From the NCBI RefSeq assembly GCF_018130765.1, contig NZ_JAFCJZ010000003.1:434001-498000 (forward strand): a stretch of 64,000 bases of DNA. Reading direction: 5' to 3'. The stretch comes from Bradyrhizobium iriomotense (GTDB lineage: Bacteria; Pseudomonadota; Alphaproteobacteria; Rhizobiales; Xanthobacteraceae). The position numbers and the translations under genes are program-made. The notes under the pieces are model-generated. The model searched no databases. It had not been told where the DNA came from and worked only from the letters and a program-made list of their open reading frames with translations. How positions within the stretch are numbered: the first letter of the stretch is position 1; every line of letters starts with the position of its first letter. Positions 1 through 8,337 of this stretch are shown in pieces.

Positions 1-1
1 C

Positions 2-1300
2 TACACGCTGGCCTTGCGCAAGCGCGAGCAATTGAACGCGGCCGCCGACGCGGCTGCGATCGCAGCCGTGCGGCCGGCGATGCTGACTCAAAGCGACGCC
101 ACGGCCGTCAAGGCGACCGCAGCAGCCGTGTTCGCGGCAAAGGCGAATCTTTCCGGTCTGGCGGCGGTGCCGACGCCGACGATCACGGTTACCGATTCCG
201 GGCTCTCGCGGAGCATCACGGTGTCCTACACGGCGGACTCGGTCAACAATTTTCCGGGCGTGCTCGGCAAGCAGACCTGGCAGATCGGCGGTTCGGCGAC
301 GGCAAAGGCGTCCAGCGCGCCCAACATGAATTTCTATCTGCTGATGGATGACTCGCCGTCCATGGGCATCGGCGCGTCCGCGAAGGACATCAGCAAGCTC
401 ATCCAGTACACCGCCCCCGCGTACCAGTCAGCAGGGGCCTCGCAGAATTGCGGCTTCGCCTGTCATCAAACCAATATCGCTCACGATGGTGGGACCAAGG
501 ATAACCTCGCGATCGCACGAGCCAACAATATCACGTTGCGGATCGATCTCGTGACGAGTGCCGTCAACCAGTTGCTCAATACATGGTCGAACTGCCCGCA
601 GTCGGGCATTTCGGGGGGCGTCATGCAGTGCATGGCGGCCTTGAACAACACCACCTACAAGGCGGCGCTCTATACGTTCGACTTGAGCTTGAACACACTG
701 GCCACGCTGACCACCCCGAGCCTCGCCGGAGCCCAGGTTAACAACATCTCGCTGATGCCGGTCGCCTACCAGAACTGCGTCGTTCCGACAACCAACTGCA
801 AGACCGACAACGGCACGGATATCGCCGGCGCGCTCAAAAGCATCAACGACATCATGCCCACGCCCGGGCTTGGCAGCAACGCGGCGAACGATACGCCGCA
901 GGAAGTGGTGTTCCTTGTCACCGACGGCGTCGAAGACAAGATCTCCGCGACTTGCCCCAACGCGAGCTTCGCCTCCAACAGTCGATGCCAGCAGCCACTC
1001 GACACGACGATGTGCAAGACCATCAAGGACCGGGGCATCAAGATCGCCGTCCTCTACACCGAGTATCTGCAGCTCATCGCCGATCCCGCCACCGGTATCC
1101 AGAAAACGGATAATTGGTACATGACCTGGATCGACAAGTACGACCAGCCTAAGTCCTCAACCGGCAAGATTGCGCAAAACCTAGAAGCATGCGCCTCGCC
1201 TGGTTTCTATAAAAGTGTTCAGAGCGGCGGGGACATTAACGAAGCGCTGAAGGACCTTTTCATCAAGGTCGCTTCCAGCACAGCAAGCCTCGTGCAGTAG
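2..1300 (+). CDS. Tad-type pseudopilin with von Willebrand factor A domain (5' end outside window)
   Basis: The frame is open from the first complete codon, so the gene begins upstream; 432 residues are visible. The opening residues (YTLALRKREQLNAAADAAA) match the region just after the N-terminal membrane helix of TadG/TadE-like Flp pilus proteins. About residue 110 a hydrophobic strand leads into DDSPS, a DxSxS metal-ion-dependent adhesion motif, and VFLVTDGVED follows about residue 300, so the bulk is a VWA fold, presumably periplasmic or extracellular. Several cysteines (for example NCGFACH) suggest disulfides. It is followed after 11 bp by a TadE-like gene, which supports a pilus-assembly operon. 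Family assignment is firm; the exact role in pilus biogenesis is inferred. Confidence 0.85.
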   Translation, partial: YTLALRKREQLNAAADAAAIAAVRPAMLTQSDATAVKATAAAVFAAKANLSGLAAVPTPTITVTDSGLSRSITVSYTADSVNNFPGVLGKQTWQIGGSATAKASSAPNMNFYLLMDDSPSMGIGASAKDISKLIQYTAPAYQSAGASQNCGFACHQTNIAHDGGTKDNLAIARANNITLRIDLVTSAVNQLLNTWSNCPQSGISGGVMQCMAALNNTTYKAALYTFDLSLNTLATLTTPSLAGAQVNNISLMPVAYQNCVVPTTNCKTDNGTDIAGALKSINDIMPTPGLGSNAANDTPQEVVFLVTDGVEDKISATCPNASFASNSRCQQPLDTTMCKTIKDRGIKIAVLYTEYLQLIADPATGIQKTDNWYMTWIDKYDQPKSSTGKIAQNLEACASPGFYKSVQSGGDINEALKDLFIKVASSTASLVQ

Positions 1301-1311
1301 AGGAAAGCGCC

Positions 1312-1872
1312 ATGACGGGGGCGGGTGTTGCCACAACCAAGAGACGCCGCAATCGGAGCAAGGCTTTCGCCGCGGATCGCGGCGGGGCCACGGCCGTCGA
1401 ATTCGCGCTCGTCGCCGCGCCGTTCCTCGCCCTCATCATCGCACTCCTTCAGACGTTCCTCGTCTTCTTTGCCCAACAGCTGCTCGAAAACATCGCGCGT
1501 CAATCCGCGCGCCTGGTCATGACCGGGCAGGTGCAGTCTGCGCAGATGACCCAGGCCGCCTTCAAGCAGAAGGTCTGCGATCAGATCTCGATCCTGTTCA
1601 CCTGCAGTGGTCTGATGGTTGACCTGCAGGTGGCCAATTCGTGGTCCGGCGCCAACACGGCCATGCCGACCTTGACCTTCAACGCTTCGGGAGCCGTCAC
1701 GAACGCCTGGCAGTACAATCCGGGAGATGCCGGCGACATCGTCGTTCTCCGGGTGATGTATGTATGGCCGGTGATGCTCGGGCCGCTCGGCTTCAACCTC
1801 TCGAACCTTTCGACCGGCAACCGGCTGCTCATGTCATCGGCCGCGTTCCAGAACGAGCCAGGAGCTTCCTGA
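1312..1872 (+). CDS. TadE-like pilus assembly protein
   Basis: This 186-residue protein has a basic N-terminus, then GGATAVEFALVAAPFLAL, the classic TadE motif in which the glutamate precedes the transmembrane helix (about residues 27-47). The rest is a periplasmic domain with a C-x-n-C pair (KVCDQ, FTCSG). ATG at 1312 follows GAGGAAAG at a usable distance. The stop overlaps the next start (ATGA), so the two TadE-like genes are translationally coupled. TadE proteins are minor pseudopilins needed for Flp pilus assembly and tight adherence. No prepilin peptidase or ATPase genes lie in the window; they would be expected upstream. Confidence 0.85.
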   Translation: MTGAGVATTKRRRNRSKAFAADRGGATAVEFALVAAPFLALIIALLQTFLVFFAQQLLENIARQSARLVMTGQVQSAQMTQAAFKQKVCDQISILFTCSGLMVDLQVANSWSGANTAMPTLTFNASGAVTNAWQYNPGDAGDIVVLRVMYVWPVMLGPLGFNLSNLSTGNRLLMSSAAFQNEPGAS

Positions 1873-2537
1873 TGATCGCCGCCTTGTCGTCCCGCGCTCG
1901 GCGCCTGCTGACCGATGTCCGCGCTGTTGCCGCGACGGAGTTCGCCATTGTGGCGCCGTTCATGCTGGTGCTCTACGTCGGCGGCGTCGAGCTCGGCAAC
2001 GGGCTGGCGATGAACGTCAAGGTCAGCGCCACCGCGCACAGTGTCGCCGACATGGTCACACAGAACACGTCAATCAGCACGGCCCGCATGCAGGCCATTC
2101 TTGGCTCGGCGCAGGCAATCATGGCGCCTTATGCCGTCAAGGATTCCAGCGGGGCTTCGCTCATTACGATCACGGTGTCTCAAGTCTCCACCGACGGCAG
2201 TGGAAACGCGACCGTACAATGGAGCGAGTCGACCAATACGTCGGCGGCGAGAAAGAAGGGCGATCCGATGACCTTGTCGTCGTTCACCGCACCTGACCCG
2301 AACAATCCCAGTAATAAGAACATCTCGCTCATTCTGAGCGAGGTGACCTATGATTACACGACGAACCTCGGCTACACCATCGCCGGTACCGTGAAGCTGA
2401 GCGACAGCTATTATCTGTTCCCGCGCTGCTCGACGAACAGCCCGACCTCGTCGAGCTTTCCGTACTACGACGTGAAGTATTCCTCGACGACGCCGGTCTG
2501 CACCTGCATCCAGCATCTGCAGCAGAAGAGCTGCTGA
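1872..2537 (+). CDS. TadE/TadG-like pilus assembly protein
   Basis: The 221-residue product starts at the ATG overlapping the previous stop. AATEFAIVAPFMLVLYVGG at about residues 18-36 is a second TadE motif and membrane helix, with the conserved glutamate in TEFAI. The C-terminal part is polar with two cysteine pairs (FPRCST and VCTCIQ). It is probably a second pseudopilin acting with the preceding two genes. It is the last gene of the operon and faces a convergent LysR gene 86 bp away. An upstream in-frame extension exists, but the overlap with the preceding TadE gene and the family length favour this start. Confidence 0.83.
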   Translation: MIAALSSRARRLLTDVRAVAATEFAIVAPFMLVLYVGGVELGNGLAMNVKVSATAHSVADMVTQNTSISTARMQAILGSAQAIMAPYAVKDSSGASLITITVSQVSTDGSGNATVQWSESTNTSAARKKGDPMTLSSFTAPDPNNPSNKNISLILSEVTYDYTTNLGYTIAGTVKLSDSYYLFPRCSTNSPTSSSFPYYDVKYSSTTPVCTCIQHLQQKSC

Positions 2538-2623
2538 GGCCCGTCCCGAATAGCGCGCAGCGGCTTTCCGGAAAGATCATCCCCGAACGACAAATCGAGA
2601 GGCGACGAGGACTCATCCTGATC

Positions 2624-3598
2624 TCAACGCGCCTTGGCCTCGCCGGAGCCGGCGCGGCTGCGCTGCCGATCGCTCCGCTTAGCAGGCCATCGTCGTTCGC
2701 TCACGGCCGCGCGGACGACCTCCGTCACGGTCTTGCGGACCTCGAGGAAGGCCTTGGTCTGTGGCCGGTCAGCGAGTGCGACCAGCGCAAGGGAACGCGA
2801 CAGCGCCGGATCGACGATGCGGCGTGCGTGATATTTCTCCGCCGCGAGATCTGCAAGGACCGTGGCGCGGGAGAGGATTGCGCATCCGAGTCCGGCTTCG
2901 AGCGCCATGCGCAGCGCCGACAGGGAATCGACCTCGAGCGTTTCGCTCGGGACGATCTGGTTGCGGAGAACCTGCGTCTGGATGATGGCGCGCGAGGCCG
3001 GCAGCGGCGTCAGCCCGATCACGCTCTTCTGCGGAATGGCGGAGAAGGGAACCGGACCGGAGGATCGGCCGATCAGGCTCGGATGCCCGACGAGGAAGAG
3101 GTCTTCCTCGTGCAGCCACTCCACATCCAGCCGGGTATCGCGCTGCGGATTATACGCCAGCGCGAGATCGACCGTGCCCGAGAGGACGCGCTCGATCAGC
3201 GCCGGTGACAGCGCCTCGACGACCGTCAGGTGCACGCCGGGGGAGTGCTTGCGGACCGCCTTCATCAGATCGAGCGCGACCATCGAGATCGCGGTGTGGC
3301 TGAGGCCGAGGCTCACCGGTCCCGTTGCCGCCTCGTTATAGGTCCGCACGTCCTCCTCGGCCTTGCCGAGGCTTGCGAGCACCGCGCTGCCATGTTCGTA
3401 GAGCCGGCGGCCGGCCGCGGTCAGGGCGACGCCGCGTGGCCGCCGTTCCAGCAGTTTTACGCCGAGGTCGGCTTCGAGCGCCGCAACATGATGGCTGAGT
3501 GCGGACTGCGCGATGTTGAGGCTCTCGGCGGCCCGCGACAGCACGCCGGCGTCGGCGATCGCGATGAAGTACCTGATCTGCCGCAACCCCAGCGCCAT
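2624..3598 (-). CDS. LysR family transcriptional regulator
   Basis: The 324-residue protein begins LRQIRYFIAIADAGVLSRAAE, the winged helix-turn-helix of LysR regulators (residues 1-60; AQSALSHHVAALEADLG is the recognition helix and wing). The remainder is the effector-binding domain in two lobes. A basic C-terminal tail rich in Arg and Ser (about 25 residues) is longer than usual. It is divergent from the lyase/CoA-transferase/LeuCD operon with 124 bp between starts, the usual arrangement for a LysR activator of a catabolic operon. The effector is unknown; the pathway substrate or its CoA ester is a reasonable guess. Confidence 0.93.
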   Translation of the reverse strand: MALGLRQIRYFIAIADAGVLSRAAESLNIAQSALSHHVAALEADLGVKLLERRPRGVALTAAGRRLYEHGSAVLASLGKAEEDVRTYNEAATGPVSLGLSHTAISMVALDLMKAVRKHSPGVHLTVVEALSPALIERVLSGTVDLALAYNPQRDTRLDVEWLHEEDLFLVGHPSLIGRSSGPVPFSAIPQKSVIGLTPLPASRAIIQTQVLRNQIVPSETLEVDSLSALRMALEAGLGCAILSRATVLADLAAEKYHARRIVDPALSRSLALVALADRPQTKAFLEVRKTVTEVVRAAVSERRWPAKRSDRQRSRAGSGEAKAR

Positions 3599-3615
3599 GG
3601 CACTGCTCCCTATCG

Positions 3616-3630
3616 ATCTAATAATCAGAT
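3616..3630. promoter_or_regulatory. Putative LysR-binding site between divergent genes
   Basis: ATCTAATAATCAGAT has ATCT/AGAT half-sites and fits the T-N11-A LysR consensus. It lies 18 bp upstream of the LysR start and 93 bp upstream of the lyase gene. It is a single short match in an AT-richer stretch, so confidence is limited. Confidence 0.4.
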
Positions 3631-3722
3631 CACGACGATCTTCATATTATATTTGTCAGATGCCTTGGCGTCCGGCAAGCTCCGGCCAGAACCAATAAAA
3701 ACAGCTCCGGGAGTGTCGCGGC

Positions 3723-4682
3723 ATGGACCTGCCGAACAGGATCGTCATCACCGAGGAGGGGCCGCGCGAAGGCTTTCAGATCGAGCCAGGGCCGATCGCG
3801 ACCGCGGACAAGGTTGCCTTGATCGATGTCCTCTCGGCGACCGGTCTCTCGCGCATCCAGGTCGCGTCCTTCGTCAATCGCAAGCACGTGCCGGGCTGGG
3901 CCGACGCCGAGGCGGTTGTTGCGGGATTCAACCTCCGCGCAGGTGTCGCGTACACGGCGCTGTGGTTCAACGACAGCGGTTTGCAGCGCGCCCTGGCGTT
4001 CAAGGAAAAGCTCACGCTCGCGGGGTTCATCTCGCTGAGCGCCTCCGAGCCATTCGCGCTTCGCAATCTCAACCGCGATCGTGCCGGGCAGATAGAGGCG
4101 ATGCGAAACTACGTGCGCGCGCACCGCCAGGCGGGCGTGCCGATCGCGAAGATCATCGTCATGGCCGCGTTCGGCTGCAACTTTGGCGGAGACGTGCCGG
4201 CGGCCAAGGTCGTCGAGACCGTGTCTGACGGGCTCGCGATCGCACGCGAAGCAGGCATCGAGGTGCGCGAGGTGTCTCTCGCGGATTCGATGGGATGGGC
4301 CACACCGCGCCGGGTCGCCGCGGCCGTCGGGGCTGTGCGCGACCGCTGGAGCGATCTGCGGATCGCGCTGCATCTGCACGATACCCGCGGCCAGGGCATC
4401 GCCTGCGCCTATGAGGGGCTGCGACTTGGCGTTGCCGCGTTCGATGCCGCGGTGGCGGGGCTCGGCGGCTGCCCGTTCGCGGGCCAGCCGGGTGCGCCCG
4501 GCAACATCGCCACCGAAGAGCTGGCGTTGCTGTGCGAGGAAATGGGCATTGCAACCGGGCTCGACATCGAGGCGCTGATCGAGGCCGGGCGGCTTGCCGA
4601 GCGGATCGTCGGACACCGGCTGCCAAGCGCAGCACTACGATCGGGCACGCTCGCTGCATTGCGGCGGAGGGCCGGCGCATGA
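3723..4682 (+). CDS. HMG-CoA lyase-like (DRE-TIM) acyl-CoA lyase
   Basis: The 319-residue protein is a TIM-barrel lyase of the HMG-CoA lyase family. It shows the N-terminal active-site strand (ITEEGPREGFQ, residues 8-18), the HLHDTRGQG metal-ligand strand near residue 218 and the catalytic-cysteine loop GLGGCPFAGQPGAPGN near residue 248. The usual GPRDG is GPREG here, so a metal-ligand aspartate is replaced by glutamate. The family cleaves a 3-hydroxyacyl-CoA to acetyl-CoA (or a homologue) plus a keto acid. The next gene, a CoA-transferase, overlaps by 4 bp. With LeuCD-like and Bug genes downstream, the substrate is probably a hydroxylated branched dicarboxyl-CoA rather than leucine-derived HMG-CoA; that is inference. 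Confidence 0.85.
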   Translation: MDLPNRIVITEEGPREGFQIEPGPIATADKVALIDVLSATGLSRIQVASFVNRKHVPGWADAEAVVAGFNLRAGVAYTALWFNDSGLQRALAFKEKLTLAGFISLSASEPFALRNLNRDRAGQIEAMRNYVRAHRQAGVPIAKIIVMAAFGCNFGGDVPAAKVVETVSDGLAIAREAGIEVREVSLADSMGWATPRRVAAAVGAVRDRWSDLRIALHLHDTRGQGIACAYEGLRLGVAAFDAAVAGLGGCPFAGQPGAPGNIATEELALLCEEMGIATGLDIEALIEAGRLAERIVGHRLPSAALRSGTLAALRRRAGA

Positions 4683-5893
4683 CCTCCGCAAAGCCGCTCA
4701 CCGGACTGAAGGTACTCGATTTCGGCCATACCATCATGGGTCCGTGCGCGGGCGTTCTGTTCGCCGATCTCGGCGCCGACGTGGTGAAGATCGAGCCGGC
4801 CGACGGCGATCCGACCCGGCGCTTGCCGGGGTTCGCTGCCGGTTTCTTCGCGACCTACAACCGCAACAAGCGCTCGATCGCGATCGATCTGAAGCGGCCG
4901 GAGGGGCAGGCGATCGTGCACCGGCTGGTCAAGGATGCCGATGTCGTGCTGGAGAATTTTGGACCCGGGACGATCGAGCGGCTGAAATGCAGTTGGGACG
5001 ATCTGCGCAAGATCAACCCGCGGCTCGTGTACCTCTCGATGAAGGGTTTTCTGAAAGGCCCCTACGAGAACCGGGGAGCCCTCGACGAAGTCGTGCAGAT
5101 GCAATCCGGCCTTGCCTACATGACGGGACCGCCCGGCCGGCCGCTGCGCGCGGGCGCGCCCGTGATCGACATCCTCGGCGGCGTCTTCGGCGTCGTGGCG
5201 GCATTGTCGGCGCTGCGCGAACGCGACGTCACGGGCGTCGGACAGAAGGTCTCGAGCTCGCTGTTCGAAAGCGCGACCTTCATGCTCGGTGCGCTCGTCG
5301 TCGGCAGCGCGGTGATCGGCGGTCCGATGCCGCCAATGCCGGCCCGGAAGAATGCCTGGGGCGTGTACGACGTCTTCACGGCATCGGATGGCGGCCAGGT
5401 CTTCATCGGGTGCACCTCCGACGGGCACTGGCAGCGCTTCTGCGACGCGTTCGGCTTCGACGACTGGCGCGACGATCCGAGGCTGCTCGGCAACGCCAAT
5501 CGATGCGAGGCGCGCGAATGGATGCTTCCCGAGCTGGAGCGGCGGATCACGCGACTGCCGCTCGAGGAGATTCTCGCCAAATGCGAAACCGCCCGCGTGG
5601 CCTATTCGCGGGTGGGGCGGCCGGACGAGCTGTCGGTCGATCCGCATCTGCTGGCCAATGGCGGACTGCTGGCAACCGCCATCGCCGGATTTGGCGGCGG
5701 ACCGCTGGTTGGAATTCCGGCGCTGCCCGTCGAGTTCGGCGACGCGCGCGAACGGCCGGGCCTCGAGCGCCAGCCGCCGCGCGTCGGCGAGCACACCGAC
5801 GACATCCTCGGCGCGGCCGGATATTCGGCGCGCGCGATCGCCGATCTCCGCACCGCCGGCATATTGGGCGTGTCCGCGAACGTGCCTGCATAA
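4679..5893 (+). CDS. CaiB/BaiF class III CoA-transferase
   Basis: The 404-residue protein has the family opening LKVLDFGHTIMGPCAGVLFADLGADVVKIE and the NRNKRSIAIDLK segment. D136 in GALDEVVQMQSGL is placed like the catalytic aspartate of formyl-CoA and CaiB transferases. Members move CoA between carboxylic acids through an acyl-Asp intermediate and work as interlocked dimers. Start ATG at 4679 overlaps the lyase stop (ATGA), so the activating enzyme and the lyase are coupled. The likely job is activation of the dicarboxylic acid that the lyase then splits. It could also use succinyl-CoA or acetyl-CoA as donor; this cannot be told from sequence. Confidence 0.9.
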   Translation: MTSAKPLTGLKVLDFGHTIMGPCAGVLFADLGADVVKIEPADGDPTRRLPGFAAGFFATYNRNKRSIAIDLKRPEGQAIVHRLVKDADVVLENFGPGTIERLKCSWDDLRKINPRLVYLSMKGFLKGPYENRGALDEVVQMQSGLAYMTGPPGRPLRAGAPVIDILGGVFGVVAALSALRERDVTGVGQKVSSSLFESATFMLGALVVGSAVIGGPMPPMPARKNAWGVYDVFTASDGGQVFIGCTSDGHWQRFCDAFGFDDWRDDPRLLGNANRCEAREWMLPELERRITRLPLEEILAKCETARVAYSRVGRPDELSVDPHLLANGGLLATAIAGFGGGPLVGIPALPVEFGDARERPGLERQPPRVGEHTDDILGAAGYSARAIADLRTAGILGVSANVPA

Positions 5894-5940
5894 AAAGAAG
5901 AGTGGCCGAGCCACCATCTGCAACAGGGAGGGAAGGGATC

Positions 5941-6936
5941 ATGATGTCCCGCATGCTGCTTCGTTGGAAGGCGCGTATTCCGGCAGCCGCGATCGCGCTG
6001 CTTGGGCTGGCTGCGATGGCGGAGCCTGCGAGGGCGCAAGCCTATCCCGCCCGAACGATCACGATGCTGGTCGGCTATTCCGCGGGAGGCCAGGCCGACG
6101 CGCTGGCGCGGATCATCGGCAAGCAGCTCGGCGACACCTTCAAGATCTCCGTCGTCATCGAGAACAAGACCGGCGCCAACGGCATGATCGCTGCGCAGGC
6201 GGCGGCGCGGGCGGAGCCGGACGGATACACGGTGCTGATGGTGACGGATGCGATGCTCACCATCGATCCGCACCTTGCCTCCAGCAACCATTTCGACCTA
6301 TCGAAGGCGATGGAGCCCGTCGTCAGCGTCGCCTGGTCGCCGCTGTTGCTGGCCGCGGCGAAGGATGTGCCGGCCAATTCCGTCGCCGAGCTCGTCTCTC
6401 TCGGCAAGCAGAAACCGCAGGCACTGAGCTTTGGCAGCGCCGGCGCCTCGACGCCGCATCGCCTCGCCGGCGAGATGCTGCAGAAGTCGGGCGGTTTCAC
6501 CATGACCCACATTCCCTACAAGGGAACGGCGGCATCCGTGAGCGACCTCCTGGCCGGGCAGATACCGCTGATCTTCGGTGCGCCAACGGCCGTGGAGCCG
6601 CTGGCGACCGCAGGCCAGATCAAGCTGCTCGGCTTCACGTCGGAGCAGCGCTACCCGCTGCTGCCGGGCGTGCCGGCCATCAGCGAGACGTATCCCGGCT
6701 TCAAGATCATCAGCTATATCGGGCTGATGCTGCCGAAACAGACGCCGGCGCCGGTGATCGCGGCCTTCAACAAGGAGATCAACGCGATCCTTGCGACCGA
6801 GACGATGCGCACATGGCTCGACAAGCAGGGCATGGTCGCGATGGGCGGCAGCCAGGATGACTTCAAGCGCCAGATCGAGATCGACTACAAGGCGCGGGGC
6901 GAGCTTGTCCGCACGCTCGGCATCACGGGCGAGTAG
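5941..6936 (+). CDS. Bug/TctC-type tripartite tricarboxylate transporter binding protein
   Basis: The 331-residue product carries a signal peptide ending at about residue 32 (PARAQA), then YPARTITMLVGYSAGGQADALARIIG, typical of Bug extracytoplasmic binding proteins. A further family mark is HIPYKGTAASVSDLLAGQ. These proteins bind carboxylates in the periplasm for TctAB-type transport. No tctA or tctB is nearby, as is common for orphan Bug genes. Start ATG at 5941 follows GGGAGGGAAGGG, a strong ribosome-binding site. Location in the operon links the substrate to the CoA-transferase, lyase and hydro-lyase. Confidence 0.92.
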   Translation: MMSRMLLRWKARIPAAAIALLGLAAMAEPARAQAYPARTITMLVGYSAGGQADALARIIGKQLGDTFKISVVIENKTGANGMIAAQAAARAEPDGYTVLMVTDAMLTIDPHLASSNHFDLSKAMEPVVSVAWSPLLLAAAKDVPANSVAELVSLGKQKPQALSFGSAGASTPHRLAGEMLQKSGGFTMTHIPYKGTAASVSDLLAGQIPLIFGAPTAVEPLATAGQIKLLGFTSEQRYPLLPGVPAISETYPGFKIISYIGLMLPKQTPAPVIAAFNKEINAILATETMRTWLDKQGMVAMGGSQDDFKRQIEIDYKARGELVRTLGITGE

Positions 6937-6939
6937 GGC

Positions 6940-8337
6940 ATGCCGCGGACGCTGTTCGAGAAGATCTGGCAACCCCATACGGCAAGGACGTACGGGACGC
7001 GGGACCTGCTGACGCTGGACCGTGTCTTTCTCCACGACATGACCTCGCTGCCTGCCTTCGAGACGCTGCGCGAGCGCAACCTCGCGATGGCCGATGTCGG
7101 GCGCACCCTGGCGGTGATCGATCACACCGTCGCGACCGCGCCGGGCCGGACCGAAGAGACCTATCCCGTCATGGCGCCGACGGTGCGCGCGTTCCGGCGC
7201 GAGGTGACCGAGCGCGGCATTCCCCTGATCGGGCTCGGCGATCCCGCGCAGGGCATCGTCCACGTCGTCGCCGCCGAGCAGGGCGCCGTGCTTCCGGGCA
7301 TGACGGCAGTCTGCGGCGACAGCCACACCTGCACCAACGGCGCGCTGGGGGCGATCGCCTTCGGGATCGGCAGCACGGAGATCGCCCATGCGCTTGCCTA
7401 TCAGGCGCTCTGGCTGCCGCGGCCGAAATCGCTGCGCGTGACCGTGAACGGCGTTCTCGATCCCTGGGTCAGCGGCAAGGACATTGCGCTGGCGATCATC
7501 TCGCGTTTCTCGACGGATGGCGGCACCGGCTGCGCCGTCGAATATGCCGGCAGCGCCATCCGCTCCCTCTCGGTCGAGGAGCGGATGACGCTGTGCAATC
7601 TCTCCATCGAATTCGGCGCCCGGATCGGACTGGTCGCACCTGATGATGCGGTCTTCTCCTATCTCGAAGGACGTCCACGAACGCCAAAGGGGGCCGCGTT
7701 CGATGCTGCAGTCTCCGCCTGGCGCGATCTTGCGAGCGATGACGACGCGCCTTTCGACAAGGAGTACGCCATCGACGCGCGTTCGATCGCCCCCATGGTG
7801 AGCTGGGGCACCAGCCCGGAAGATGCGATCTCCATCGATGGCGCCGTCCCTGATCCCGGGACGGCGAGGGACCGCTCGCAGCGGTCACGATGGGAGCGGG
7901 CGCTGGTCTACGCCAATCTTGAGGCGGGCAAACCCATCCTGGGGACCCCGATCGATGTCGCCTTTATCGGCTCATGCACTAATGCCCGGCTTTCCGATCT
8001 TCGTGCAGCCGCGCGTGTCGTCGACGGACGCAAGGTCGCGCCGGCCGTGCGCGCACTGGTGGTCCCGGGGTCATCCGGCGTGAAACGGCAGGCCGAGGCC
8101 GAGGGGCTCGACCGGATCTTCCGCAAGGCAGGCTTCGAATGGCACGAGTCCGCGTGCTCGCTCTGCGCGGCGCTGGGACCCGACGTCGTCGGCCGCGGCA
8201 AGCGGTGCGCCTCCAGCTCGAACCGGAACTTTGAGAACCGGCAAGGCCCGGGATCGATTACGCATCTGATGAGCCCGCCGATGGTTGCCGCCGCGGCCGT
8301 CAACGGTGCGATCACGGATGTCAGGACCTTCGCATGA
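6940..8337 (+). CDS. 3-isopropylmalate dehydratase-like hydro-lyase, large subunit (LeuC family)
   Basis: The 465-residue aconitase-superfamily protein has VCGDSHTCTNGALGAIAFG, the loop GSCTNARLSDLR, the iron-sulfur cysteines in ACSLCAALGPD, and the C-terminal NRNFENRQG signature, so a [4Fe-4S] cluster is expected. It starts 3 bp after the binding-protein stop and overlaps the small-subunit gene by 4 bp. Leucine biosynthesis is unlikely because no leuB or leuA accompanies it and the rest of the operon is catabolic. Relatives act on citraconate/citramalate and dimethylmalate. The product probably interconverts isomers of the dicarboxylic acid taken up by the Bug system. Confidence 0.9.
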   Translation: MPRTLFEKIWQPHTARTYGTRDLLTLDRVFLHDMTSLPAFETLRERNLAMADVGRTLAVIDHTVATAPGRTEETYPVMAPTVRAFRREVTERGIPLIGLGDPAQGIVHVVAAEQGAVLPGMTAVCGDSHTCTNGALGAIAFGIGSTEIAHALAYQALWLPRPKSLRVTVNGVLDPWVSGKDIALAIISRFSTDGGTGCAVEYAGSAIRSLSVEERMTLCNLSIEFGARIGLVAPDDAVFSYLEGRPRTPKGAAFDAAVSAWRDLASDDDAPFDKEYAIDARSIAPMVSWGTSPEDAISIDGAVPDPGTARDRSQRSRWERALVYANLEAGKPILGTPIDVAFIGSCTNARLSDLRAAARVVDGRKVAPAVRALVVPGSSGVKRQAEAEGLDRIFRKAGFEWHESACSLCAALGPDVVGRGKRCASSSNRNFENRQGPGSITHLMSPPMVAAAAVNGAITDVRTFA

